In this document: one piece after another, positions 13,091 to 25,721 of the stretch
How the letters are laid out: every line of letters begins with the position of its first letter
How positions within the stretch are numbered: position 1 is the stretch's first letter
Source of the DNA: Watersipora subatra
Taxonomy: Eukaryota; Bryozoa; Gymnolaemata; Cheilostomatida; Watersiporidae
DNA: 64,000 bases
Direction: 5' to 3'
NCBI RefSeq assembly: GCF_963576615.1
Contig: NC_088717.1
Span: forward strand, 54,656,526 to 54,720,525
Program-made: the position numbers and the translations under genes
The notes under the pieces: model-generated
Database searches by the model: none
Told to the model about the DNA's origin: nothing
What the model saw: only the letters and a program-made list of their open reading frames with translations

Positions 13091-13619
13091 TCATTTGACT
13101 TATCAATGTGCTATCTCTTTCTCTAAATGGGTAGATAACCGAGTACGTAGCGATGTGATAGGCCTATACCAGCATTACCAAGCCACCTGATATTCTGCAA
13201 ACAGTTGTTAGCAATGAATTGTTAGATCAAAGCTACTGAAGGAAAGTTTTTTTATTGGCAACATAATACCCTAAATCTATAAAATAAAAACTTATGTTTT
13301 GTGTAGAAACATAGCACAAATGTATAAAAGTTTATATAGTTTATACTATAATTTGTTTAATTGTACTGGCTTATTTAATTAGAATAATTATAATTTGTTT
13401 TCTCCCAGCACGTTACACATGAATCAATAGGATTGAGAGAGTGTAATAGAACTGATTGCTCCTTGATGATGAATGAGTCAAAGGTCTAGTTACTCTAGTG
13501 GATTGTTGTGACCACGCTTTGTGCATATGCGCGCAGATGATTATTCCCTGCAAAAATTGCAAAAGCTTTACGGAAAGAGTAAAAAGTTCTTAGTACACAA
13601 TTGAGCAGTTTGTGCCATT

Positions 13620-15397
13620 TTCAGGGGAGAGCTGTATGAGGAAGGTTGGAGCTAGAGATCTGTATTAACTACCAGTATAGACAGCACAGCTTGTGTGTGA
13701 CACCCTATAATAACGGGTGAGTTAAACCATATGCTATGGTATAACATCTGTAGTATCTTGTTCTACTCTGTAAATGTAACAATAAAATTATATTATAAAT
13801 GAGTCTTTAATAGTATCATAGTCTGTAGCTTTACATAACTCTCTGGAGAAAATGGCAGAGCTTTAAGGTAAGTACATGTACAGAGAGGTTTGGTCTCCTG
13901 ACATTCACCATGGTAGACCAACACTCTAACCTCTGCACCAATCAACTACTTTTTAGTATTTCAGCATAAATATGCAGCTACTTATTCTCTATACTTTATG
14001 GGCACACATGATGATCTCTCACAGTACACTAGACTGTCAGAGAGCTAGTTATCAATAAAAGGCCTCTTTTTCAAACTTTATCTATATTATTACTAGTATG
14101 CTGGCAGTCTCCTGTGCCATGAGAGACCATCATGTGTAATAACTATGTATACAATTAGTCTTCAACTCAGCAAATTGGTAGAGTGGTTCAGTTGATAGTA
14201 CACCTGGCTGTAAAATGGCATATGTGAGTTTAACCCCAGTTTGTGGCAATGTTTTGTCCTAACAATCTGAGCATGGCTTCAGACACACAGACAGACAGAT
14301 GAACCTAGCTCTTATTATAGTAAAGATTAGTCGTTATCCAGCGTGAGTGTATGGATGCATTAAAAATGTTATTACCTATATGTACAACTCCATTTTATGT
14401 TATTTTGTTTGGTAGTGTGTCGCAGGGTATTGTAAATTTAAAATATGTTATCATCAAATATATTTATATATAACCATTTTCTCCCAAATGAGTCTGCTTC
14501 TAAGATAGTGTTGTAGATTCACTGCTCTCACAGGTTTATCAATACAGTATATAAGAGTGGAAAGCGTATGGAATTACCGTGATGTCATCATAGCATCATT
14601 CTCTTAGTCTCACTAACATAACAGGGGCAGATAAGTCTGGCCTTACAGATTCTTCATTCCTGTTCAATATGTTAAAGATCTAAGATGGTTTAAAATAAAG
14701 ATTAAAATAAGGATTGTCAACGCCATCTTATCTAGAAGGTTCTTTGATCCAACTACTGAGCACTAGTATATTTTACCTTATATTGTACTCACTACAATCT
14801 CCTGTCTGTATCATCTAACATGTCATTAAGTATAGTTATAAACTCACCGACTCAATCTATTACAGATAAAGAGGCAAGTTTGACATACATACATGTAACA
14901 AAAAGAACATATATACTTTAAATTCACTGAACCATGTGTGACTCAAACAACCATCTGGTGAGTTGAACCAGCATTACTTAAAATCAAATGCTGTTATACT
15001 TTGTAGCACCTGCCTCAGTAGAGTAAGTGAATGTATGTACACGTACATTTGCGCATTAAGTAGTTGAGTTGTAATTAGTTAGTTGTAGCTATTACATTTT
15101 TCTCATTTTGCTAAATTTGAATGTACGTATTTGTGGTTTTATTAAGTAATTCTATAAAATATTTGTAAAAAGATGTATTTGTAAAAGATCTGACAGCATC
15201 TCTAGAGCAGCGTAGATATTATGTAATACTGTTTTGATGAGTAATCAACTAAAATTCCTCCTCATCTTCTGTTTTAGACTGAAGTTATGCTCTTTGTTCC
15301 TACAACTCCTGAAGATGACATAGATGAAGTAACAGTTGACACTATACAGCAGGTGTCTGATACACCTGAAGATGATGAACCTTGGTTTGTAGAATAA
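13620..15397 (+). pseudogene. unit D small-protein gene, broken start exon
   Basis: Leader exon ends 13716. The start exon reads ATG GCA GAG CTT TAA at 13852-13866: the usual CTTCAAG has become CTTTAAG, giving a stop at codon 5. The upstream ATG of other units is CTG here. The donor GTAAGT (13868) and the terminal exon 15285-15397 (VMLFVPTTPEDDIDE to EDDEPWFVE, stop TAA) remain intact and match unit F. Expression would need a different first exon, so I call it a pseudogene or an alternative-exon donor. Confidence 0.55.
14123..14330 (+). mobile_element. tRNA-derived SINE in unit D
   Basis: GTGGTTCAGTTGATAGTACA resembles an A box and GTGAGTTTAACCCC a B box. The 3' part carries ACACACAGACAGACAGATG and ends CTCTTATTATAGTAAAGATT. 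Unit F has the same insertion at 22363-22567. Unit A has the unfilled site near 1800 (GTGTGCTAGATTGGCTGTTATCC). Confidence 0.6.
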
Positions 15398-18300
15398 TCA
15401 AGGCAACTTCGACAGAGTTCATTGTTTAGTGTAGATAAGATGACACACAGCAAAGAAGATTAGCATTTTATCAAAATTTCATCCCTTTGCACCATGCTAT
15501 TGCATCACATTTACCTTTTCTACATTTCTACACTTTCTATATATGAAAAAGTTTTGAAAGTTTTGGGAATTTCTGGTGGCTGCTTTGAAAGTTTATAAGG
15601 AGTTATTTTCTCCATATAGATAGGTGTAGACAATTCATAATTCCCTTTTATCATTTATCATCTATTATCCAGATAAAAGGTCATGAAATATCCGTTCATG
15701 TCTATACTGTAAAACTTCCATATGTGATGTTCAAATAGAGGTTTTATGATATATTGCGCTCATTAGCTTTAATACATAATTATTTATCTGCATTTATGTT
15801 GTGATAAGTATTACCACAACACATGAAATGATGATGTAAAATTGTTGCTATGTTGTGTATTCACAGTGGTTTACATTGTTAATGAATATAACTATAAGTT
15901 ATATTTAACAACTCAGTTTTGTGCCACAGTTTTTACAACATTCCACTATGAAGTAAATATTCGCATCTTCCTAGTTTGTTCTTTTACTACTGATAAGTAT
16001 CATGGCGAGTTTGTTATTAATTTCACTTCATCACATTCCTAATTCTAAAACATAAGACAAGTGTACAATAAAAATTATCCTAAAATTAGCTCTATTGAGT
16101 AAATATTCTACTAGAAGAAATAACCAATATTATAAAGTATAAGATAGGTGAGCAACTCTTACCAACCGCGCAGAGTGCTAATTAATAGACAGTAGCTCTA
16201 CTACTTCAGCTCTACTAAATACCACATCTATGTCAGTTTTTTAGCTAGAAATCATATAAACACTATCAGCATATTTTATCCTTTTTATAATAACATACAT
16301 ACAAGAGCTCATATTACTTACAGATATTTCTCAATATACACATTGGGATAGTAACTTCGTATTATATAATTTTATATATATACAAAACTGGCTGATTATA
16401 TTCATCAGGTTAAAGGTTTTCCACCCGAAGAGCTGCAAACAAAGCTGAATGACTCACATCATATGTAATTTCTTACTGAAGCTAGTTTGTTGGAATTGCA
16501 GTATAAAATTATTCGCGGTATTAAATTTCATGAAAATTGTCTTTTCATGCATATTCACTGACCAACTTGATTGCAGATGGACACGTTTACAAATAAATCA
16601 ATTCGCAAATGCAGCTAGCAATAGAGTAAAACATTCGCATGCGTATACCATATGTTTAGATTTCTATTTAGCTGAAAAATTTATGTCGATCATGCAAACG
16701 ATAAAATTTTGGCTGCATCCAGAGAATCTTATGAATATTCATCGATTTGGAGGCCTTTGGTAAACCAACAACTTGTAGTAAATTATGAGTCTTTTCAAAC
16801 CATTCCCTAAATTAATCATATTGAGTTTTGCTATGGTTTTTTGATAAAACGCAATAATCATTTTGTCCATCCCTACTGCTCCTCATCTTCACGAAAAACC
16901 AGCGGAGCTTAACCCAACAAGTTCGTTATTTGTTTTACTGTGAGAGAGCTCAATAATCTGCATGACCCATTTGCAGTAACTTGTGACAACCTTTAATAAT
17001 TTTGTAAAGAAGTGTGATTCATTGGCAATGGACTTAACTCAAAGCCCTGGCGATGATTTTAAAAAGGTTTAAAACTCAGCTACATTTACTAACTCCGCCT
17101 ATCGGCTAGTTTTTAATTTAAGGTAGTTGTTATTCTCTCTTGGGTTAAAAATAAAACTAATTTTTCGCGGATTTCAATTATTAGCAAAATTGACTTCACG
17201 CAAGTTCGCGAATTATTAAATCCGTTGAATAATTTCATTTTGTAGGGTATATCATAACGAACCATTAATTGACAGCATTTTAAAATTTCTTCTTCTACAC
17301 CAATATAACGATAATAAAGCCATAATACTTTACTTTTCAGCTATGGTATTGATGTTGGCAAAAAATAACATTTTTGAAGACAAAAACACGAGTGATACTA
17401 ACTTCAAGCTATGACATCAGGCAGCCATTTTTCCGTCAAGTCATATACTAATGAATCCCAATATCAACGTTGACAATTAGCCAATGGGTGAACGTGAGAC
17501 AAAATCATTTCTGTTGGCTGTCATTCGTCAACATTTTGTTCCATCAAGTAGCAAGACTACACGGTTATAGTTACTAAACATGCAGTCGGCTGTCGGCTGA
17601 CCTCTAAGCTCTTGCTACTCAAACTGATGGAATACAAAATGATGCGTCGCACTATCTATTATAATGCTGGATAATGTTTTATTATGATATTGAACTATTA
17701 TTGACCCATAAGGGTTAGTCCCAGTCGCGTGAAGGTTCAGATGTCCTCGCCGGATTTTCTATAAAAGCTCTATGATCACAGGCTTCACATAATTAACTTA
17801 CAAACACATGTAACTGGTACAGACTAGCCCTGTGTCAGAGCCCGGAACACCGGATATCTCTGAGAAAACCTCATTTGTTGAGTCTAGTTCCATCAGATAG
17901 CAGTTCAACTGCAGTACAGATGTGAGACTGGCATGACTCGAGTAGTAACATTGCTATAATCAAATAAATCTCTTGGATGGTCCAAGCAAGAAATCTCAAC
18001 TCAGAACAGCTTTCCACTATTCAACTATTGTGAGCATTGGTAACACAACTCTAGACAGAGTTTCATTGTTATTATATTAAAGAAAGTATCTATAGATTCA
18101 TTTATAAAGAGTTACTGATAGTTTAAAGACTTGATTGTTCCTATAATTGATAGTCAACATCAGCAGATCATAAAAACAGTCTAATGTCTGTTTATAGAGG
18201 AGTGCTTCTGACAAGTTAATATTCATGTGGTCATCACAAGTTTACTTCAACAAAATCTTAAATTCTCAAAATTCGTTAACTTTAATAATAAATTATATGT

Positions 18301-18470
18301 AATAGTATCATCACTATTGTTGTATATGTTTGCTGCTACGAGGCAACACCATCACCGATATAATTATAAGTTCTGGTTACGGTCAAACAATAGGATGACT
18401 TTCACACATGAGAATGTTAAACTGAACCTTTTAAGGCTAGACCTCAGGCTAGGCAATCAGAAGAATTAGT
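15398..18470. other. unit D intergenic block
   Basis: No gene is supported. Segment 16346-17400 is present here and, in part, in unit F (27410-29110) but not in A. Part of it (16700-17250) is a reverse-complement match to 30380-31950. The 104-codon open stretch at 16449-16763 overlaps this repeat and shows no recognisable protein. Confidence 0.45.
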
Positions 18471-18474
18471 CAGC

Positions 18475-18860
18475 GTGTATGTGTACTACTTACTGAAGGA
18501 AGACATTTATTTGATTGCCCAGTTTAAATCGGGCTACAATTATCATATAGCAGTGTTAAATTCAGTCGAGTCAACTGGAAGTTTATCACAATGCTCTGTG
18601 CTTATAGGCAATGAGAATTCTTACTGGATAATTCATTTAAAATCTTTTAGGTGTGTATTGGCAGATCAATTTGTGTCATCAGCACAAGAGAGCTGTACAA
18701 GGAAGGTTGTAATTAGAGATCTGTATTAGCTACCAGTATAGACAGCACAGTTTGTGTGTTACACTCTATAATATTAGGTGAGTTAAACCATATGTTACGG
18801 TAAAACATCTGTAGTGGCTTGTTCTACTCTATAAGTGTAACAATTAAATTATATTATAAA
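18475..18860 (+). repeat. unit E: orphan leader exon
   Basis: The leader exon with its GTGAGT donor after 18777 is well conserved. The match to other units stops near 18860, before the ATG exon. Nothing resembling the acidic terminal exon follows. Confidence 0.55.
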
Positions 18861-19778
18861 TGACAAATTATATATTATAAGTATGACATTGTAAAGGTGC
18901 AGTGTTTAAGGTTTTTCGTAAGGTGAAATGAAACGTGGATGAAATTAGCCTGCAGCATTTTTCACAAACTGTCTGCTGTTAGAGCCCTTACAAAAAAAAC
19001 TGTTATTGGAGATCTAGTAGAAGTTATCTCCACTAGGAGTAACCTTTTGAAACTACCAGACATTGCCTGCCACTCATTACTTCCATTGTTGTTTAGTAAA
19101 ACACGGTACATCATATTTTAGACTAGTTATTATTAATATTAATGTAGAAATACTGAAAGGTGATATCTGATGATCAAAAAGGAAGGCTGCAGCCAGAGAA
19201 ATGAAAAAGCAAGAAGGAAACAATGGGTTGTTAAAAGTACAGGTTTGTTAATGTAAGGAGAACATGAAAATATGATTTTAATATCAGAGGTTATAGAAAA
19301 GGTTCACTTCTATCTAAGAGTGCTACAAGAATGTAAGTGAAAGATTAAATCACGATATCAGGATTAACGCAAAATAGAAGTTTCTATTATTAGGTGTTTA
19401 TTTTCTATAATACAATTTCATATGTTTAATAATGAGTGTTTGAACAAAATTAGTCTAGCAACCAATCTTGTAGCAAAAGTGGAGTTGCCTTCTCTTTACA
19501 TTTCTAAGCTCTGATCACCACACACACATTAGGCCTTGTGATAAGATCAATAAGCTCAAGTGATTAGAAAACAAATATACAATGAATGAATGACTTGATA
19601 AATCGGTACTTAGCTGCAAGCTAACACACACCTCTTTATATCAACAAAAAAGCAGAGGATGATGTTATAAGTTCATACTTAGCACAAAATATGGCACATG
19701 TATTGATCTGGTTTAGGAGAAACAATGTGTTAATCCCTTTTTTGTAGAACCATTTACCACTATACGAGGTACTCTACT
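18861..19778. other. no gene seen
   Basis: Unique AT-rich sequence between unit E and the TTAA MITE; nothing supportable. Confidence 0.35.
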
Positions 19779-19782
19779 TTAA

Positions 19783-20658
19783 AGGTTGACTTGCAACAAA
19801 ATTCACATTACAGTTATTTGGTATCAAAAGATTCACCATGTCTTACTCTGTTGTGTTGTAAGTACTAAATATGTGAAAAGGTGATTACAAGCTCTTAAAA
19901 GCTCAAAAACGAAAAGCGGCCATAGATTAGAATGTCTTTATTTCGATGACGTAACCACATAATTTGGTCATCGTCTTGTCACGTATGTTCTCACGTGAAT
20001 TGAAAGACCAATAAAAAGCTCAATATAAAACTTATCGTAGTACTAGTTTATGACAAACACTTCGGGCTATACCGAAGACCCCATATCGAATATAGATGCT
20101 TGCTACTTTATAGTTTTATTTCGGCATTATTCAATCGTCAAGTCGTTCTCTGATCATGTGACCCACTACTTCGCAAATAATTTTTGCAGCACTTTTTGAT
20201 AATCACAGGTGACCAACAGGCTCGTCATGATTATCAGACAATAATATGTACTCCTTCGAGCTAAGGTTAAAAAGTTTAACGACTTTTTATGGTAAGTTAT
20301 AAGATATCAGTGCGAAAAGTGACAGCATTACAATGACGATAAAGCAGACGCGTAAGAACAATAGACATAGTTTTATTGAATGCGTGAAGTATATTTGTGA
20401 AAATATTTCGACGAATAAGATTGCAAGAAAGTGTAAACAGAAACCATCTCTCGCAACTACATCACATTTGAGCCGTTTTGGAAAAGGAATCCAAACTACG
20501 GCGGTCTCGTGTGGCTGCGATTTTCTGTTCGCTTTTGAGCTTGTAAGAGGTTGTAATCACCTTTCTACATATTTTGCACCTACAACACAACAGAGTAAGA
20601 CATGGTGAATTTTTTCATATCAAATAACGGTAATGTGAATTTTGTTGCAAGTCAACCT
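19783..20658. mobile_element. TTAA MITE, family FB-2, copy 1 (876 bp)
   Basis: Inverted termini AGGTTGACTTGCAACAAAAT and its complement lie inside TTAA on both sides (19779-19782 and 20659-20662). Inverted arms extend past 150 bp. TTAA duplication is the mark of piggyBac and Kolobok superfamilies; no transposase is encoded. Further copies: 55931-56803 and 59214-59691. Confidence 0.75.
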
Positions 20659-20662
20659 TTAA

Positions 20663-21410
20663 GAATACTAAAAGCAGGGCATATCTGCTGTATATTTAGG
20701 ACTGTAACACTAAGTGTAAAGGTCATGTAATGCAGGTTTTCATAGATTATTACTAAATCAAGATGTTGAGAAACCTTCTAAGGAATATTCTATACAACTG
20801 AATAATAACTATAAAACTATTTATGGTATAATCAGTAAGTAGTGTACTGTAGGGGAGATAACTATTACTAGATACAGTCTGCAGGTATAACCATATTTTA
20901 CTCCCTCATGTGTACTATGAGATAACTACTAATAGATACAGTCGAACCCTACTTCTTTAAATTTTACTTCTCCAGACTTTAATTTCTCTGTACAATGTCT
21001 GGGTTCTGTACAAAAGTCCAAAACAGCCGGGTCTGTCCAAAGAATGACAACTTTTACCGATAGGTAGCTTTCATGACAGATGGTATGAGTAACCCTTGAG
21101 CATGAGTTTCCACCAGAGTGTTGTACTGTAATTCTCATTTATTATTATTACTGTTATTAATATTATACTGTATCCTGTTACAGATATAACCATATTTTAC
21201 TCCATTATATGTACTGTATATGCATATCGTATCATATTATAGTCTAGGAGTCTGTATGTGAGACAATATAGGCGGTTTAATGTATAGTATTTCATTTTCA
21301 ATGTCTGGAGTTTTTCAATGTCAGCGTATGGCCCATCTGTGTTCGTGCGAACAAACAGCAGTTGTCTGTACCCATCGGCTTGTCTTTTCTCAATAAATAA
21401 ACATTTCCGC
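20663..21410. other. no gene seen
   Basis: Contains a short duplication (ATAACCATATTTTACTCC at about 20888 and 21185) and nothing else recognisable. Confidence 0.35.
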
Positions 21411-21899
21411 TCAACTGGTCAGACTTGTCACGAGACTTTATGCAAACTACTGAAGGAAAATTTTCCTGTTGACAATAATTATGCTATCCTAAATAGACAA
21501 AATTAAACTTTATGTGTTTAATAAAAATGTAACACATATGTATAAGAGTTTATATAGTTTAATGCTACAGTTTGTTTAATTGCACTGGCTTATTTAATTA
21601 GAATAATTATAATTCATTTTCTCAAATAACTTGTTCTACATTTAGCAAATAGGATGAAGCTAAATAGTTTCACAGTGAAACTATTTTCACGGCTCTGGGA
21701 TGAAGTACGCCTACATGTATTACAACTGCCTTGAAAATTCCTTGAGCGTATCAATGAGTCAGGAGTCCAATGGATTTTTGTAGCCATAATGTGTGCATAT
21801 GCGCGCACATTATTGTAATGAAACAATAACACAACAAACGTAAAGTGCCAACACAATTTCATAGCTTATGTCATTATGTAGATCAGTTTGTATCATTTT

Positions 21900-24017
21900 C
21901 AAGGGATAGCTGTACAAGGAAGGTTGTAGTTAGAGATCTGTATTAACTACCAGTATAGACAGTACAGCTTGTGTGTTACACTCTATAATATTAGGTGAGT
22001 TAAACCATATGCTAAAGTATAACATCTGTAGTATCTTGTTCTACTCTCTAAATATAACAATAAAATTATATTATAAATGAGTCTTTAATAGTAAGTATCA
22101 TAGTCTGTAGCTTTGCATAACGCTATGGATAAGATGGCAATGCTTGAAGGTAGGTACATCTACACTCTAACCTCTGCACCAATCAACTACTTTCAAGTAT
22201 TTCAGCATAAATATGCAGCTACTTATTCTCTATTCTTTATGGGCACACATGATGATCTCTCACAGCATACTAGACTGTCAGAGAGCTAGTTATTAATAAA
22301 AGGCTTCTTTTTCAAACTTTATCTAAATTATTACTAGTATGCTGGTAGTCTCGTGTGCCATGAGAGACCATCATGTGTAATAACTATGTATACAATTAGT
22401 CTTCAACTCAGCAAGGTGGTAGAGTGGTGCAGTTGGAAGAATGTAAAGCTGTAAATAGGTATATGTGAGTTCAACTCCAGTTTGGGGCAATATTTTTCAC
22501 TAACAATCTTAGCATGGCTTCAGACACACAGACAGATGGATGAATCCAGCTCTTATTATAGTAAAGATTGGTGGTTATCTATCATCTGTTCACTCTTTTT
22601 GTCATAAAATAACAGAAAATATGTTTTTCCATAATTATTCTGTTGCACCTGAATGCGCCTGAATAGTGTAGCTGGATAGAATGTTGCTGTACTAATGTGC
22701 ATGAGTTCAAGCTGTACATAAGGTAATTCTTTTCTCAGATTGGCTCAATTATTCCGAGGTTTCACAAGGTGACCAAAAGCTTTGCGTGTCATCTTATCAT
22801 TTCTGCAAGGATATTCAAGTGGTGTTTGCAGGCCCAAGTTTCGCACTGAGTGAGTCTATGCATACATTAAAAGTGTTATTACCTATATTTACCACTGCAT
22901 TAGAGTGTCATTCTATGCTATTTTGTTTAATGGGGTGTCACAGGATTTTGCAAACTTAAAAAAGTTTATCATTTCTTATTTATGTATAACCATTCTCTTT
23001 CAATTGAGTCCTCTAAGACAAAGTTGTAGGTTCACTGCTTTCGGAGGTTTATCAATATACAGTATGAGAGTTGTCCTACCTTATTAAAAACTATTCAGTA
23101 TTATCCTATCATTGTCTGTTGAAAGTATGTAACTACTATAATGTCATCATAGCATCATTCTCTTAGTCTCACCAACAAAACAGGGGCAGATAAGTCTGAT
23201 GTTACAAACTCCACATTCCTAGTCATCATTTTAAGGCTCTATGATTGTTAAATAAGGATGGATTCTCACTGCCATCTTTTCTCAAAGGTTGTATAATCCA
23301 ATCACTGAACACTGGTATATTGTAGTTTATATTGTACTCGTATCTAACATGTTCTTTAAGTACAGTTATAAACTCACCGACTCAATCTATTGCAGAGAGA
23401 AGCAAGTTTGACATACATACATGTAAGAAAAATAACATTTATATTTTAAATCTACTGGACCATGTGTTACACAAACAACCATCTGGTGAGTTGGTTCAGC
23501 AATGCTTAAGATCAGCTGCTGTTGTACTCTGCAGCACCTACCTCAGTAGAGTAAATGGATGTATGTACACGTACATTTGCGCATAAAATGTGCACTAGTA
23601 ATGTACCAAAAGTTGGGTCAACGCTGATGACAGGTCTGACAGATCAGAAAGTTCTTGCATTTCACACTTGAAAATCATATAATCTGAGTTGTAATTAGTT
23701 AGTTGTAGCGATTACATTTTTCTCATTTTGCTAAATTTGAATGTATGCATTTGTGGTTTTATTAAGTAATTTTATAAAATATTTGTAAAAAGATGTATTT
23801 GTAAAAGATCTGACAGCATCTCTAGAGCAGCGTAGATATTATGTAATACTGTTTTGATGAGTCATCAACTAAAATTCCTCCTCATCTTCTGTTTTAGACT
23901 GAAGTTATGCTCTTTGTTCCTACAACTCCTGAAGATGACATAGATGAAGTAACAGTTGACACTATACAGCAGGTGTCTGATACACCTGAAGATGATGAAC
24001 CTTGGTTTGTAGAATAA
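21900..24017 (+). CDS. unit F acidic small-protein gene
   Basis: Function unknown. Leader exon ends 21994 (TTAG|GTGAGT). Start exon ATG 22125 to 22149 reads MDKMAMLE with donor GTAGGT. Terminal exon 23905-24017 reads VMLFVPTTPEDDIDE to TPEDDEPWFVE, stop TAA. The spliced frame is 45 codons. The acceptor is again drawn at CTGAAG|TTATG. Compared with A: Q to E in the start exon, D to V and E to V in the tail, and a final Q to E. The 1.75 kb intron holds a SINE and shared unit sequence. Unlike D, no stop is present, so this copy could be functional. Confidence 0.5.
22363..22567 (+). mobile_element. tRNA-derived SINE in unit F
   Basis: Orthologous to the SINE at 14123-14330 (same site, same CATGAGAGACC start and AGTAAAGATTGG end), so it was inserted before D and F separated. 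Confidence 0.55.
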
Positions 24018-24389
24018 TCAAGGCAACTTCGACAGAGTTCATTGTTTAGTATAGATAAAACGATACACAGCTAAGATTATTAGCCTTTTATCAAAATGTC
24101 ATCCCTTAACACCATGTTATTGCATCACATTTACCTTTTCTACATTTGTATTTTTTTCATTCATATGAAAGTCATGGAAAATTTGGGTTAATCCAGTGAC
24201 TGTTTTTTAAATATATAAGGAGTTATGTTCTCCACATAAATAGGTGTAAACAATACATACTCCATTTCTTGATTTGTCATCTATTATCCAGATCAGAGGC
24301 CATGAAATATCAGCTAATGTATATACTGTAAAACCTTTATAAGTGGCATTCAAATAGGGATTTTATGGTATATTACCCTATATATAACT

Positions 24390-24991
24390 AGCTGTGCTAC
24401 CCGGTGTTGCCCCAGGTAATTCAAAGTTTTTGGACAGACAATTTATTTGTATTTAACATATATAACAACATTTGCCATTCTAGCTTTCAAACTACATATC
24501 AGGAGAGAAGTGTTTTGTGCGGTTGAAATAAATTAAGAGAGAAAATAAAACAACTGTAAAGGTTTTAAAACTTTGTCAAACAACTGCAACTTTTAAACTT
24601 CATATCATGAGGAAATTACTTTGTGCAGGACAGGATCTTTTCTTTGGAGGCGTTAGGCAATGCATAACTTCAGCAAATGCATGTATTTAACAGATTAATA
24701 AAAAAATATGACAGAATATGGTAGTATTTTGTAGATGAAATTTTGTTAGAACAATGTCTGCCAAAAATAGTTGAATGAAAAATTAATATTAATAATGAAA
24801 AATGGAAACTAACTAAGCAAGAGTAACAGTGATAAGAAAATGAATAATGTTTAAAATTCAAACACGATACTCAAATTATGTTTAAAAGAATGCAAGTTGA
24901 ACTAATAACGGCAATGAAACAAACTTTAAAAAACTTATATTATGAACTTCAAAAGTTATAAGAAGTTTATAAATGTAATGAGAGAATGTAA

Positions 24992-25062
<71 letters not shown>

Positions 25063-25085
25063 GATTTATATATATATATGTGTGT
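24390..25085. repeat. hairpin repeat and AT microsatellite
   Basis: AACTAGCTGTGCTACCCGG...CCCCAGG near 24391 forms a short hairpin of a kind I associate with dispersed invertebrate repeats (weak recollection). A TATATA microsatellite runs from about 24995 to 25080. These fall in the 2.7 kb inserted into unit F. No coding sequence is supported between 24390 and 25720. Confidence 0.4.
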
Positions 25086-25721
25086 TTCTCAAAGTATGTA
25101 AATGTGTGTAAGTTTAAGAGAAAGGAATAACTGATACTTGTAATCTTACAGTAAATCTTACAGATAGTCCAACAGATAATTTTACAATAATCTTACAAAT
25201 GTTTGTTGTAAAATGTGAAATTAATTCCGAATTACTAATTGGTTAGGTTTATAAGGAAAGATGTGAAAGCTAATACACAAATACGAATCCAAAAACATAA
25301 TGTAGCTGGGAATAAGTCTTCGAAGCAGCTGAAATAAACTATTAGTGAACTAAATGTAGATATAAAATAAATAGCAAGTATGTCAACTACGAAACCTCGA
25401 TGCAGCATATATATTATATATATATATATTTTGGTAACATAGTTATATAATCAGTACAAAAATCGCCAAATTTTAAGTTCGAGATAAAATCTTAGCTTTA
25501 ACGAAAAAGGACGAAGAAGCATAGCGTTGCATATACTTAGGTCCCAAAATATTTCAATGTGATTATCCGGGCAAGAAGAATTTGCCTTGACCCCAGATAT
25601 AGTAATTGAACCTTACGATAAATAATTCATAACAGGGATGTCGTAACGCGTGGCCGCATTGGTAAAATAATCAACGCGCACTACAGCTCTATCTATAGCT
25701 GAACGCGCGCACCAACACTTA

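Larger units (their letters stand above)
13190..18470 (+). repeat. tandem unit D
   Basis: Collinear with unit F from 13230 (matching 21430) and with unit A from about 13600 (matching 1290). Contains a stop-bearing mini-gene, a SINE, a ~1.05 kb block (16346-17400) absent from A, and the 17900-18360 block that matches A at 5150-5610. Terminal exons of D and F are almost identical, so these two are the most recently separated copies or have been homogenised. Confidence 0.7.

Noticed and set aside
14160..14235. tRNA gene in unit D
   Set aside because: Box A and B are present but no cloverleaf with a proper acceptor stem could be drawn, and a SINE tail follows. The same reasoning applies at 1894, 22430, 59160 and 59990.
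16449..16763. 104-codon open frame in unit D as a gene
   Set aside because: The frame is not kept in the matching sequence of unit F or the reverse copy near 31.9 kb.
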